The notes: generated by a model not told the origin, from the letters alone. A DNA stretch of 64,000 nucleotides from Bacillus sp. JCM 19058 (GCA_001310555.1 BAXO01000005.1:27158-91157); one strand, 5' to 3'. Numbered from the stretch's first letter, positions 10,091 through 22,535 are shown. Program-made: numbers and translations.

Positions 10091-10945
10091 ATGGAAAAAC
10101 TGATTGGCCTGCTTGGCTATCCGCTTGGGCATACGATGTCACCATTGATTCATAACGATGCATTCGCAAGTCTCGATATCCCTGCTTCCTATCATGCCTT
10201 CGAAGTGCATCCAAATCATCTGGAAGAGGCGATAACTGGCATAAGGGCGTTGAATTTAGCGGGATGCAATGTGACAATTCCACATAAAGTAGCTGTCATG
10301 GCTTATTTAGATCACATTGATGACGAGGCTTTGGCGATTGGTGCGGTCAATACGATCGTTAATCGTGCAGGCAAATTAATGGGCTATAATACAGATGGAC
10401 GGGGCTATTATGAATCGCTCATTCAAACATTCTGTGGTCACGAGCACCTTGCCGATAAACGAGTTTTGATCATTGGTGCTGGCGGCGCGGCTAGGGCGAT
10501 AGTTACTGTGTTTGCTAGGGAAAAAGCGGGAGCAATTTGTATTGCGAACCGGACGATGGAGAAAGCGGAGCGATTGGCGAACCTTCAGAAACATACGGAA
10601 GCTGACATTGAAGCTGTCACATTGGTGACTGCTAGTGAGCAGGTGGAAAGCTTTGATATTATTATTAATACGACGTCTGTAGGAATGAGCCCTAACCAAT
10701 CCGAGAGTCCGCTTGCGCTTTCACGACTTAAATCACAAGCAATTGTTAGCGATTTGATCTATAATCCAATCGAGACGAAGCTGCTCCGAGAAGCCAAATT
10801 AGCTGGAGCAAGGACCTTGGACGGGGTAGGGATGTTTGTGAACCAAGGTGCCCTTTCCTTTGAATATTGGACAGGGCAAAAGCCTGATCGTGAGCGAATG
10901 AGACAATTAGTTTATGAAGAGCTTGGAGGAAAAAAGCGATGCTGA
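10091..10945 (+). CDS. aroE: Shikimate dehydrogenase AroE
   Basis: AroE reduces 3-dehydroshikimate to shikimate with NADPH in aromatic amino-acid synthesis. The 284-residue protein has the substrate-binding GYPLGHTMSPLIHN, the NVTIPHK motif with the catalytic lysine, and the Rossmann-fold GAGGAARA near residue 130. It ends with the GVGMFVNQGALSFEYWTG helix. GGAGGAGGGGG precedes ATG at 10091. Its last codons overlap yhbY. The frame is intact. Confidence 0.97.
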   Translation: MEKLIGLLGYPLGHTMSPLIHNDAFASLDIPASYHAFEVHPNHLEEAITGIRALNLAGCNVTIPHKVAVMAYLDHIDDEALAIGAVNTIVNRAGKLMGYNTDGRGYYESLIQTFCGHEHLADKRVLIIGAGGAARAIVTVFAREKAGAICIANRTMEKAERLANLQKHTEADIEAVTLVTASEQVESFDIIINTTSVGMSPNQSESPLALSRLKSQAIVSDLIYNPIETKLLREAKLAGARTLDGVGMFVNQGALSFEYWTGQKPDRERMRQLVYEELGGKKRC

Positions 10946-11235
10946 CAGGAAAACAAAAGCGTTACTTACGTGCAGAAGCGCACCACCTGAAGCCGATTTT
11001 TCAAGTAGGTAAAGGCGGCGTCAATGAGAACTTGCTTAAGCAGGTTTCGGAGGCGCTAGAGGCGCGAGAATTAATAAAAATTAGCGTTTTACAAAACTGT
11101 GAATATGATAAACAAAAGGTGGCTGAACTCGTTCAGAAGGGAACGGGAGCAGAAATTGTTCAGGTTATTGGCCGAACCATTATATTGTATAAAGAATCGA
11201 AAGAGCAAAAAGAGATCGAACTCCCCTCGAATTGA
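10939..11235 (+). CDS. yhbY: CRS1-YhbY domain ribosome-assembly RNA-binding protein YhbY
   Basis: This 98-residue KH-like RNA-binding protein is associated with assembly of the large ribosomal subunit. It shows LTGKQKRYLRAEAHHLKPIF and QVGKGGVNENLLKQV, with the GxxG-type loop of the family, and ends in GRTIILYKESKEQKEIELPSN. It starts inside the aroE stop region, so it is probably translationally coupled. The frame is intact. Confidence 0.95.
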   Translation: MLTGKQKRYLRAEAHHLKPIFQVGKGGVNENLLKQVSEALEARELIKISVLQNCEYDKQKVAELVQKGTGAEIVQVIGRTIILYKESKEQKEIELPSN

Positions 11236-11259
11236 CGGGTGCAAAGGTGGTTTCCTATT

Positions 11260-11917
11260 ATGAAAAAAAATTGCATTGTTCGGAGGGACCTTTGATCCGC
11301 CGCACATTGGCCATATGCTCATTGCCCAAGAAGCTTTATTACAATACGACCTTCATGAGGTATGGTTCGTCCCAGTAAACACCCCACCGCACAAGGAAAG
11401 GAAAAGATTGGCCTCGAGCCAGGCAAGGCTGGATATGCTCAGGGAGGCAACAAGGGACGAGCCGCGATTTCGCGTGTCAACGATCGAAATCGAACGAGAA
11501 GGAAAATCGTATACAGTTGATACGCTTCAACAGTTGAAACGGCAATACCCCTATCATCAGTTTTTTTTCATCATTGGCGGGGACATGGTTGATTATTTAC
11601 CAAAATGGGAAAGAATTGATGAATTAATAAACCTTGTGACATTTATCGGTGTCAAGCGACCAGGCAGTTCTTCAACTTCTAGCTACGCAAGACACGTGCT
11701 GCCGCTTAATACAGTGCAAATCGATCTCTCTTCAACCGATATTCGAAGCCGGGTTCGAAATGAGAAGCCGATTCGTTACATGGTGCCTCCTGAAGTAGAG
11801 CAAATTATTAAGGAGAGGAAATTGTATGGAAAGGAATCAGGCACTGGAAATTGTGAAGCCACACTTAACCGATTATCGCTATCAGCACACTCTCGGAGTA
11901 GTGGAAGCAGCGATTGA
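11260..11917 (+). CDS. nadD: Nicotinate-nucleotide adenylyltransferase NadD (frameshifted)
   Basis: NadD adenylates nicotinate mononucleotide in NAD synthesis. The nucleotidyltransferase signature GGTFDPPHIGHML is near the N-terminus, IIGGDMVDYLPKW lies in the middle, and SSTDIRSRVR near the C-terminus. Start ATG at 11260 is followed by an A8 run (11263-11270) that should be seven (MKKIALFGGTF). The visible frame runs 92 bp into yqeK with an unlikely tail. B. subtilis NadD ends about where ERKLYG lies here, so the 3' end is probably also affected by an indel. Confidence 0.92.
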
Positions 11918-12392
11918 GTTAGCAGAACGCTTTGATGGAAACAAAGAAAAGGCTGAATTGGCGGCTATTTTTCATGATTATGCGAAGTTTCGCGACCGAG
12001 ATGAGATGCGTTTACTCGTGAAAAATACTTTAACGAACAAGCTCATTCTTGATTACGGAGATGAGCTACTGCATGCCCCGTGTGCGGCCTATTATTTACC
12101 GGAAGAAGTAGGGGTAACCGATGAAGAGATTCTTCAAGCGATCGCATCACATACAACGGGTCGGGTAGGGATGTCCTTGCTCGAAAAAATTATCTTCCTT
12201 GCCGATTACATTGAGCCCGGTCGACAATTCCAAGGCGTGGACCAAGTGCGACAGCTAGCCAAGAAGAATTTGGATGCGGCGATTATACAAGCGCTTGAGC
12301 AAACGATCTGTTTTCTGCTGAAGCGCAGACAGCTTATTTATCCCGAAACGCTTGCTACGTATAACGATCTCGTCAAGAAAAATGAGAACTGA
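11826..12392 (+). CDS. yqeK: HD-domain Ap4A hydrolase YqeK
   Basis: This HD-superfamily metal phosphohydrolase symmetrically cleaves diadenosine tetraphosphate in characterised homologues. Metal-ligand motifs are YQHTLGVVEAA, AIFHDYAKF, LLHAPCAAYYL and ASHTTGRVGMS, in family order, followed by FLADYIEPGR. The 188-residue frame is intact. It sits between nadD and rsfS as in B. subtilis. Overlap with the visible nadD frame is 92 bp and probably artificial. Confidence 0.94.
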   Translation: MERNQALEIVKPHLTDYRYQHTLGVVEAAIELAERFDGNKEKAELAAIFHDYAKFRDRDEMRLLVKNTLTNKLILDYGDELLHAPCAAYYLPEEVGVTDEEILQAIASHTTGRVGMSLLEKIIFLADYIEPGRQFQGVDQVRQLAKKNLDAAIIQALEQTICFLLKRRQLIYPETLATYNDLVKKNEN

Positions 12393-12469
12393 CCCAACGC
12401 CGGAATGCTGAAACGCTACTCTTATTTTGGCTGTCTAGACACTATTAAAGTAAAAGGAGTGATTGTTCA

Positions 12470-12821
12470 TTGAATGATCTTAGCTTGAACCTTGTTGCAA
12501 AAACGCTCGATGACAAACGAGCAGAAAATATTGTTGCTTTAAATATGAAAGGAATATCGCTGATTGCTGATTATTTTGTCGTTTGCCACGGGAACTCGGC
12601 AAAGCAAGTCCAAGCCATTGCTTTCGAACTAAAAAAAACTTGCTCACGACACAGGAATCGAAATTAAGCGGTTGGAGGGCTACGATCAAGCGCGCTGGAT
12701 CTTAATTGATTTGGGCGACATCGTCGTTCACGTTTTTCATAAGGACGAAAGAACGTATTATAACCTTGAAAAACTCTGGGGTGACGCCCCGATAGTCGAA
12801 CTCGAAGGAGCTTTGGATTAA
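12470..12821 (+). CDS. rsfS: Ribosome silencing factor RsfS (frameshifted)
   Basis: RsfS binds ribosomal protein L14 and prevents subunit joining when nutrients are scarce. The sequence has ENIVALNMKGISLIADYFVV then CHGNSAKQVQAIA. After correction of the A8 run at 12631-12638 to seven it continues ELKKLAHDTGIEIKRLEG, GYDQARWILIDLGDIVVHVF and YYNLEKLWGDAP, the conserved RsfS core. The start is TTG at 12470 with AAGGAG upstream. The corrected length is 116 residues. The stop overlaps the next gene's ATG. Confidence 0.92.
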
Positions 12822-13691
12822 TGGAATGGCAGGCTGGTGATATCGTTCGGTTAAACGTTCTGAGGGTTAGTGATTTTGGCTATTTTATAGGACAAGCAGA
12901 TAACGATATGAATATATTATTGCATCGTCGTGAGGCGAACCGGGAATTGGAAATTGGTGAAGACGTTGAGGTCTTTTTGTACCATGATCATCAAAACCGA
13001 CTGGCGGCAACAATGACAATGCCGATGTTACAATTTGAGCAAATAGCCTGGCTCGAAATCGTTTCAGTGGAGCCGGGGCACGGGGTCTTCCTTTATAATG
13101 GAATTTCGAGAGATTTGTTTTTGTCGATGGATGAACTGCCGACGAATCGAAAGCTATGGCCGCAGCCCGGTGATAAGCTACCGGTTTCATTAACGAGAGA
13201 CAAAAAAAGGAAGGCTGATGGGCCGTCTCGTCCGTGGGCAACCGATTGAAAAACAATCAGGAGAAGCAAAGGCAGATGTCATGAATCAGGAGCTTTATGC
13301 GCGTGTTTACCATTTCGGTGAGAAAGGCGTCTTCCTTTTAACGGAATTAAAGCGATACATCGCCTTCCTTCATGAGGACGAATATACTTACCACCCCCGT
13401 TTAGGCGAGCGTATGAAGGTACGGGTAACTTTTGTCAGGCCTGATGGGCGTATTAACGTTACAGCTAAGCCGCTCCGCTCAGAACAGCAGAGTGACGATG
13501 CCGAGCAGATTCTCGCTTATTTAAACGCACGCAACGGAGCAATGCCATACTCGGATAAAAGTCAGCCGGAGGATATTAAGAAGCGTTTTACGATGAGTAA
13601 ATCTGCCTTTAAACGGGGATTAGGAAAGCTCCTCAAAGAAGGTAAAATTGAACAACGCGACGGCTGGACCTATGTAAAGGAGGAGCAATGA
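12821..13691 (+). CDS. cvfB: CvfB/YitL-like S1 RNA-binding protein (frameshifted)
   Basis: CvfB-type proteins carry several S1 domains and a C-terminal winged helix; in Staphylococcus they affect virulence gene expression. S1-like segments start at GDIVRLNVLRVSDFGYFIG and ELYARVYHFGEKGVFLLTEL. The C-terminal DIKKRFTMSKSAFKRGLGKL is the winged-helix part. The A7 run at 13202-13208 should be six (RDKKGRLMGRLV). The corrected length is 289 residues. In B. subtilis the homologue yitL is elsewhere; here it lies between rsfS and yqeM with one-base and four-base overlaps. Confidence 0.85.
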
Positions 13692-14456
13692 ATTATTTGA
13701 CGTTCGCCAACTTATACGACGGTTTAATGAAAGAAGCTCCCTACGATCAATGGCTTGGGTACGTCAAACGATCATTTTCCGAGCAACCGCTAACGGGGAA
13801 AACGTTTTTAGATGTTGGCTGCGGCACAGGAGAATTGCTGCTGCTGCTTCAACAGGAAGGAGGGCTCGTCACCGGTCTCGATTTGTCAGAAGACATGCTG
13901 ACGATTGCCGAAGCGAAAAACGAGCGCGCCGGTTTCGACCTGCCCTGTTTGCGCTGGATATGAGCCAGCTCCCTGTACTCGGACAATTTGATGCCGTGAC
14001 TGTCTTTTGCGATTCACTTAATTATTTGACGACTGAGGACCAGGTTAAATCGGCATTTGCTGGCTTTTCAAACCAGCTTAAGCAGGGAGGTTTGCTGCTA
14101 TTTGACGTGCATTCCCTAAAAAAAAATTTCAGATCACTTTATTGGCAACACGTTTACAAGCGATCACCCCGACATATCCTATATTTGGCATTCCTTTGCA
14201 GGCACGGAGGAACATAGCGTCGAGCATCAGCTCACTTTTTTTTGTACATACGGATGCAGGATTGTATCAAAGATTTGAGGAAACCCATATACAGCGTACC
14301 TTTTCATTGGCTCACTACGAAAAATGGTTGCAGGAGACCGGTTTTTCGATCGAGGATATATCGGCAGGTTTTGGGCGGTCTCCGTTAACGGAGACTAGCG
14401 AAAGAATTTTTGTGAAAGCGAGAAAAAAAATAAAGGAAAATCCCGTTTTTTGTTGA
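13688..14456 (+). CDS. yqeM: YqeM family SAM-dependent methyltransferase (three frameshifts)
   Basis: This is a class I methyltransferase of unknown substrate. The SAM-binding motif is TFLDVGCGTGELLLL, followed by VTGLDLSEDML and FDAVTVFCDSLNYL. Breaks lie near 13944 (one base lost), at the A9 run 14118-14126 (should be eight) and at the T8 run 14236-14243 (six expected, HQLTFFVHTDAG). The visible C-terminal tail KENPVFC is probably artificial: with seven A at 14423-14430 the protein would end FVKARKK. The position between rsfS and comER is conserved. Confidence 0.85.
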
Positions 14457-14487
14457 ATGATATAAATAAATGAGCGCTCAGTAAAAT

Positions 14488-14512
14488 GGGCGGCCGGCTT
14501 TAACTGCCGCCG
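14488..14512 (-). terminator. Terminator between yqeM and comER
   Basis: GGCGGC (14489-14494) pairs with GCCGCC (14506-14511). Read on the minus strand the stem is followed by CATTTTAC, fitting the end of comER. Confidence 0.5.
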
Positions 14513-14539
14513 CCTGTCGAAATTGAAAACATAATAAAT

Positions 14540-15365
14540 CTACTCAGCATTCATGGTGCTCTCGATCTTGCCTCGTTCGTGTTCATATTTTGCCTGAGTT
14601 TCCTGAAACAATCGGTCAAACATGGTACCTACTTCTTCTTCAAGCACCTTAATTCCTTCACCGGTAATCCCTCCTGGAACACAAACTCGCTCCTGTAATG
14701 ACGGTAACGTATAATGTTTTTGTTCAAGAAGCTTTCCCATCCCTATGAGCATGTCAGTAGCTAAAGCCGTCGCATTCTCATCAGATATTTCAGTTTGTCT
14801 TACTGCCGCATCAATGAATTGCTGGATTAAATAGCTAAAAAAATGCCGGTCCGCAGCTAACGATATCCGAGGAAACACGGGTAATATTTTCATCGATTTC
14901 GAGCGGAGTGGAGATGACACTCATTAAATTTGTCAGTATGTCACGATCGTTCATCGTACATCGGTGACCGAAGCTGAGTAATGATGGTCCTGACTGAGCA
15001 CGATTCAAAATACTTGGAATGGCTCTGGCAACCTTACAATTTACTTTTGCTTCAAGCTGTTCGACAGCAATCGGGCTCGTTATGGAAACGAGCAAATGGT
15101 CGCTCGGACAAACGGAGCCAATTTGTTCAAGAACAGTCGGAAACTGGAGCGGCTTTACACAGAGAAATGTCATCTCGGTTTGGTTAATGACATCAGTAGC
15201 ACTACATGCCACCCGAATGTCTGGGAAGCGCTGCTTCAATGCATCAGTTTTTAAGGTTGATCGGTTATAAACAACGAGCTGTTCTTCCAGTACTTCGCCT
15301 GAGGCTGCAAATGATTCGATCAGAATGCTGCCCATGCTGCCAGTGCCAATGATTCCGATTTTCAC
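14540..15365 (-). CDS. comER: ComER, pyrroline-5-carboxylate reductase-like protein (frameshifted)
   Basis: ComER belongs to the ProC family; in B. subtilis it lies divergent from comEA, and related proteins influence sporulation and biofilm formation. The N-terminal Rossmann motif is KIGIIGTGSMGS; FLCVKPLQF and RAIPSILNR follow, and VCVPGGITGEGIKVLEEE matches the ProC C-terminal domain. The A7 run at 14837-14843 should be six (CGPAFFSYLIQQF). I take GTG at 15365 as the start because GGAGGG precedes it closely. The corrected length is about 275 residues. Confidence 0.87.
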
Positions 15366-15709
15366 AAGCTTTCCCTCCTTTTCCATAACATTCTTCTTGC
15401 CACGAACTTCATGATAACTAAATGTATGCTTTAGAAAGGGATAGTATGAAACGAAATATGATCAATTGTCCAGCAGAGGCTGGCACCTTATCATCCATCC
15501 TTTGGTTTTACGGTTAAAACTACATTGAAGCGATTGTTAAAATTTCCAACCCCCCAAGGTTTCACTTGATGAAGTAAGTGTATTTTATCTAATGGACTTA
15601 GCTTGTTTCTTCAAGCCTTTCTTCCGTCTCATTCCCATTTTTATGCTTCTTACCTTCTGTTATGAACCCGAGCCTATTCCCTCAAATTTAGAGTGTTAGG
15701 AGTGATATT

Positions 15710-17681
<1,972 letters not shown>

Positions 17682-17689
17682 GGATCTTC

Positions 17690-17716
17690 AATCCCCCTAA
17701 ATCTAGGGGGATTTTG
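17690..17716 (+). terminator. Terminator after metY
   Basis: AATCCCCCTA and TAGGGGGATT form a ten-base stem around a short loop, followed by TTGAC. It separates metY from comEB. Confidence 0.75.
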
Positions 17717-17742
17717 ACAAGCGTTAAGGAGAGTGGAAGCTA

Positions 17743-18325
17743 GTGGAAAGGATTTCTTGGAACGAATTTTTTATGGCGCAAAGCCAGCTTTTATCGTTAA
17801 GAAGCACTTGCACACGATTAATGGTCGGCGCTACGATCGTTCGCGACAAACGAATTATTGCTGGAGGATATAACGGATCAATATCCGGTGGTAGTCATTG
17901 TATTGATGCTGGTTGTTATGTCGTTGAAAACCATTGCATCCGCACAGTTCATGCCGAAATAAACGCGCTGTTGCAATGCGCCAAGTTCGGTGTTGCGACT
18001 GAAGGTGCTGAACTTTATGTAACCCATTTTCCGTGTGTCCAATGTGCAAAAGCCATTATTCAAAGCGGTATACAAAAGGTTTTTTTATGCTGAGGATTAT
18101 AAAAATCACCCATATGCGATAGAGCTATTTCAGGAGGCTGAAATTGAGCTCATCCAAGTTGAGCTTAAGCAAGGCCCATTCGGAAAGCAATCTGATGAAA
18201 CACGTGAACTAATTATTGGATTGATCGCAAAGCTAGAAGAAGCAGGTGTCAGGGAGGAAGAACGCCTGCCTTTTATCGAAAAAATGCAAGCCTTGTTCGA
18301 ATTCCACGGAAGAGAAAGCCGCTAA
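17743..18325 (+). CDS. comEB: ComEB, dCMP deaminase family protein (frameshifted)
   Basis: This is a zinc-dependent deoxycytidylate deaminase-like enzyme encoded in the comE locus; it is not required for transformation in B. subtilis. The zinc site is TVHAEINALL with FPCVQCAKAI. The substrate-binding GGYNGSISGGSHC lies upstream. The T7 run at 18080-18086 should be six (GIQKVFYAEDYKNHPYA). GTG at 17743 follows GGAGAG. The corrected length is about 194 residues, close to B. subtilis ComEB. Confidence 0.92.
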
Positions 18326-18326
18326 T

Positions 18327-20638
18327 ATGCTCAAATACGGTTTGGTCGCAGTAGGCTTTGCCATTTTAGGTGTTGCCTATTCAATAAGAGGGCCGACTGG
18401 GTTTTGGTGGATGCTGCTCATTGTGTTATTCGTTTATATAATCAAATGTCGCCAATCATTACGAAACACCTTATTGATCGCCTTAACTAGCTTCGGTTTT
18501 TACTTTAGCATAGGGATGCTAGCCGAGCATACGAACGAGACAGTTTATGACGCCGGTCGGCAAACGCTCGCCGGTTCAGTCGCTTCGATTCCGGTAATCG
18601 ACGGTGATACCGTCTCGCTAACGCTACAAACAGGAGACGGCGAAAGAATCCGACTCCAGAGCTATTTGAGCAGCGAAGCTGAGAAGGCGGAGTGGTACAA
18701 TATTCAGCCAGGTGATCGCTGTCAGGTCAAAGGCGAGCTTCAACCCCCTTCCTCCCCCACAAATTTCTACCAATTCGATTATCAGCAATATTTACGAGAA
18801 CAAACAATCCATTGGCAGCTAATAACCCCCGAGCTGCAATGTAAACGTGCTGAAAAATCAATAATGAATCAGATCCAAAGCTGGCGCCAACTACAGATGC
18901 AGCAGCTCGAACAAACGGTCGATGCGAAGCTTGCAGGTATTATCATTGCCCTTGTATTTGGAGAGAGAGCTTATATGGACGGGGACTTGCTTAACGCTTA
19001 CCAGCGTTTTGGCATTATCCATTTATTGGCTGTTTCTGGCTTCATGTCGGAATCATGACAGCTGCTCTGTTTTACCTTTTTATTCGTGCCGGTATTACAC
19101 GCGAACGAGCACAGGAAATATTAATTGCCTTCCTTCCCCTTTATGCCGTGATTGCTGGAGGAGCGCCTTCAGTTATTCGGGCAGTTGGGATGGCGATGCT
19201 TGTGCTGCTTTGCTTGAGATTGAAACAAAGAATTCCTCCGTTAGCCGGAATTTACCTCGTCTTCCTTGTCTATTTAGCTTTACAGCCATACGCATTATTT
19301 CATCTCGGCTTTCAGCTTTCCTTTCTCATCTCATTTGGTTTAATCGTATCGGCAACGACAATTCAAGCTCGATATTCCTCTTATATTGGCCAATTAACTG
19401 CCGTAACATTAATCGCTCAATTATTGTCAGCTCCGATTATTTTACTGCATACGTACGAATGGTCCTGGTTCAGCATCCCACTCAACCTTCTTTATGTTCC
19501 TTTTATAGCACTGTTTGTGCTACCTTCAAGCCTGCTCAGTTTTTTTGTTTCAACTGATGCTTCCGGACCTAACCAACCTCCCGTTAAAGCTGCTTACTCT
19601 TACAGTCCCCTCAGCCCACCAGGCTTTAATTGCCTTAGAACAGCATCCCTCTTTCATTATGATTATCGGTAAACCTTCACCGATAATCGTCGGCTTGCTT
19701 TATACGGCTATCGGCTTTGGATTATTTTGCTAGGAGGAAGGAAAAAAGAGATGGTGGATGAAATCGTTTCTCTGCCTTTTTTTTCGTAATAAGTCTACAG
19801 ATAGCCAAGCCTTATATTGAACGGGAGGCTGTGATCACGATGATCGACGTCGGCCAAGGGGATAGTTTTTTTTAATTGAATGGCCTCATCGAAAGAAAGT
19901 ATATTTAGTCGATACCGGAGGAACTATTCGCTTTTTTTGACGAGGAATGGCGAGAGCGGCGTTCGACCTTTGAAGTTGGCAAGGATGTTGTCGTCCCGTA
20001 TTTAAAGGCACGAGGGATCAGAGCGATTGACAGGCTTATTTTGACCCACGGGCATTATGATCACATTGGCGGAGCGCAAGCGGTGGGTGAGGCGATTAAG
20101 GTGAAGGAATTATGGTATTCGGCTGGTGAGCTTGAAGCTCCCTATGAAGGAGAACTGCTTCACTTTTTTTGACGAAATGGGGACAAGCCTTCGTTTTGTG
20201 AGCGAAGGAATTATCGAGGCTGAGCAAGACTCGGCATTAGCCGTTTTGTCACCGGTTGGGACAGAACAAAATTTAAACAACCGTTCCATTGTATTTTGGC
20301 TCCAGCTCGAAGAAGTGAGCTTTCTTTTTACAGGTGATTTGGAGCTGGAGGGGGAACAAAGGCTGTTGCGGCAATATCCTGAATTGCAAACCGATATTTT
20401 GAAGGTAGGTCATCACGGCAGTTTAACCTCTTCCTCGCCTGAATTTCTTGAGCGAATTTCTCCTAAGCTTTCGCTAATTTCTGCGGGGAGACAAAACCGT
20501 TTTGGCCATCCGCATCCCGAGGTGCTAGACCATTTGGAGCAGCACAGCATTTCCATTTATCGAACGGATCTTCATGGTGCTGTGCGTCTTTCACTGCGAC
20601 AGGGTAGAACGAAAATAGAAACGGTTCAAAACGAATAA
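18327..20638 (+). CDS. comEC: DNA-uptake channel protein ComEC (multiple frameshifts)
   Basis: ComEC forms the membrane channel for incoming single-stranded DNA. The order is the N-terminal membrane/OB part, the competence domain (GIIIALVFGERAYMDGDLL, FGIIHLLAVSGF), many helices, and a C-terminal metallo-beta-lactamase-like domain (TMIDVGQGDS, LTHGHYDHIGG, FTGDLELEGE, VGHHGSLTSSSPEF). Breaks: near 19042, T7 19540-19546, TAG at 19731, T8 19777-19784, T8 19866-19873, T7 19932-19938 and T7 20164-20170. The corrected length is near 770 residues. The TAG is the only break here without an obvious single-base repair. Confidence 0.92.
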
Positions 20639-20694
20639 ATGGGGAAAATACGGCAGGTACGCCGTTTTGCTAAGTCAGGTTTACTTACCGATAA

Positions 20695-20740
20695 AATAAA
20701 CCATCCCGTACTCACCACTTATGATACGGGATGGTTTATT
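20695..20740. terminator. Strong hairpin between comEC and yqzM
   Basis: A 16-bp perfect stem (20695-20710 with 20725-20740; AATAAACCATCCCGTA) has a 14-nt loop and A/T-rich flanks. It probably terminates comEC and, from the other side, yqzM. Confidence 0.8.
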
Positions 20741-20971
20741 GAACTGTGTTTTAAAACGGAGGCAGCTTTTTTTTCTAAGTATTTGAACTTGCAAATTAAG
20801 TGATCTGCCTTTCGAGTTTTATCCGTCAGTGTTTAAGGGAAACGACCTTGTAATAATAGCGGCTAGTCAGTAATGGAGCCATAATTGTGAAATGCGTTTC
20901 CTGATGCTTATATCCTTGATAAAAAACATGGCCCCTGAATCACGGACGCTTTCTACGCCTCATACTCTCCT
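20741..20971. other. Intergenic, nothing recognised
   Basis: This is the spacer between the comEC terminator and the yqzM stop codon. I see no coding frame or RNA motif. Confidence 0.4.
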
Positions 20972-21109
20972 TTAAAATGCACTAAACACGTCAACAAGCG
21001 TAGCGATCGTGAAAATAAGAGCAAAAAAGACAAAGGAATAGACAAAGCCTAACCCAGAAGGAATGACATCGTTTGATTTGTCTTGAACTTCTTTTTCGAA
21101 TTGATTCAT
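20972..21109 (-). CDS. yqzM: YqzM family small membrane protein
   Basis: This is a 45-residue protein, MNQFEKEVQDKSNDVIPSGL then GFVYSFVFFALIFTIATLV and a DVFSAF end. The polar N-terminal half and single membrane helix match B. subtilis YqzM, which sits between comEC and holA on the opposite strand, exactly as here. GGAGGGTG lies just upstream of ATG at 21109. Function is unknown. The frame is intact. Confidence 0.88.
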   Translation of the reverse strand: MNQFEKEVQDKSNDVIPSGLGFVYSFVFFALIFTIATLVDVFSAF

Positions 21110-21310
21110 CGAACACCCTCCTCATCATTACTTAGTATACGTGAATTCATTTCAAATGAAAAGGTCGATCCGTATTAAATTATGAACAAGCCTTCACAAT
21201 TTATAGAGGGACGAATCGAGCGTTTCAATTGCCTAGTTTGCTAAGAGTTGTCACCTATAGTTTGACCTTGCATAGGATAACATAATTAGTGTAACAGTTA
21301 GATGATTTAT
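21110..21310. other. Intergenic between yqzM and the double hairpin
   Basis: No coding frame is supported. It carries the yqzM promoter region on the minus strand and perhaps the start of the transcript that ends in the hairpins at 21311-21396. Confidence 0.35.
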
Positions 21311-21396
21311 CGTTATGGACGGGGATACCCGGGGCTTCGTTCATAACGTTTATCATAAATGAGGTTCGGCGTTTTCCACGCTGAACCTCTTTCTTT
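21311..21396 (+). ncRNA. Two consecutive hairpins, possible small RNA or double terminator
   Basis: The first hairpin (21311-21324 with 21335-21348) has a 14-bp stem including three G-U pairs. The second (21361-21371 with 21379-21389, GAGGTTCGGCG/CGCTGAACCTC) is followed by TTTCTTT. No plus-strand protein gene precedes them after comEC's own terminator. They could close a short untranslated RNA. I recognise no known RNA family. Confidence 0.3.
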
Positions 21397-21509
21397 AATT
21401 CCCTCTTGTTTTGAGTGGGAAATTTGTCTAAGCTAAAAAGAGGAATGTTGCAGATACGTGTAGTATAACCGGATATTATCAAAAAAAATTAATGAAATAG
21501 GGGAAATAA

Positions 21510-22535
21510 ATGAATTATTTGCAAATAAAAAAAAGCGATTCAGCAAAAGCAGTTAGCTCCTGTTTATTGCTTATACGGCACGCAATCGTATTTGGTTGAA
21601 GACTTCATCCAAATCATCAGCAATCAAGTGTTGCTGCCTGAGCAGGCTGAGATGAATATTAGGAGCTTTAATATGGATGAAACGCCTCTGGAGATAGCCG
21701 TAGAGGAAGCAGAAACGATTCCTTTTTTTTAGCGATCGAAAGCTCGTAATCGTCAAAAATTTTTCGCTGATTTCCAGCCAGCGGGAAGACAAAAAGATTG
21801 AACACGAGCTTAGCCAGTTTGAAAAATACATAAAAAATCCTGCTCCTGAAACTGTGTTTATTCTTGTTGCCCCTTATGAAAAGCTAGATGAACGAAAAAA
21901 AATGGACGAAGCTGCTAAAAAAAGAAACGGTCGTTGTAGAAGTGAATGCGTTCGATCATAAAATGACAGAGGGATGGCTCAACGATCAGGCAAAGGAAAA
22001 ATCTTTTCAGTTGACGTCAGCTGGATTAGAGCACTTAATGGAGCGATGCGGCACTAATTTATTGCAGCTGTCATCCGAAATAGAAAAGCTAGCTCTTTAC
22101 GTCGGGGAGAACGGTGTAGTCGATGAAAAGGTTGTGGATCTTTTGGTCGCTCGCACTCTTGAGCAAAATGTTTTTGCATTAACTGACCTTGCCGTAAAGC
22201 AGCGGATGGATGAGGCATTGCTCATCTATCATGATTTATTGAAGCAAAAAGAGGACCCTTTAAAGCTGCTCGCTTTGCTTGCCAGGCAGCTTCGAATTTA
22301 TTATCAAGTCAAGGAATTGACGAGACGCGGCTATTCCCAAAAACAAATGGCAGGGCAATTAAAGCTTCACCCTTACGTGGTCAAGTTGGCGGGAGAGCAG
22401 ATTGAACGTTTTGAGCAAAATACATTGCTAAAGCTGCTTGAGGAAGCGGCGAAGACAGATTATGCGATAAAAAGAGGGGCTATGGATAAAACGCTTGCTG
22501 TCGAACTGTTTTTGCTCAGACTTGGTAAATCATGA
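21510..22535 (+). CDS. holA: DNA polymerase III subunit delta HolA (three frameshifts)
   Basis: HolA is the clamp-loader delta subunit, which opens the beta clamp. The corrected start is MNYLQIKKAIQQKQLAPVYC then LYGTQSYLVEDF. Conserved parts include DRKLVIVKNF, SAGLEHLMERCGTNLLQLSS and EIEKLALY in the AAA+-like region. The C-terminal helical collar is RQLRIYYQVKELTRRGYSQK. The A8 run 21527-21534, T8 run 21723-21730 and A8 run 21895-21902 should each be seven. Another A7 run at 21917-21923 is in frame. The corrected length is about 341 residues. Confidence 0.9.

Noticed and set aside
21255..21482. 75-codon minus-strand frame upstream of holA
   Set aside because: It runs through both hairpins at 21311-21389 and has no ribosome binding site.
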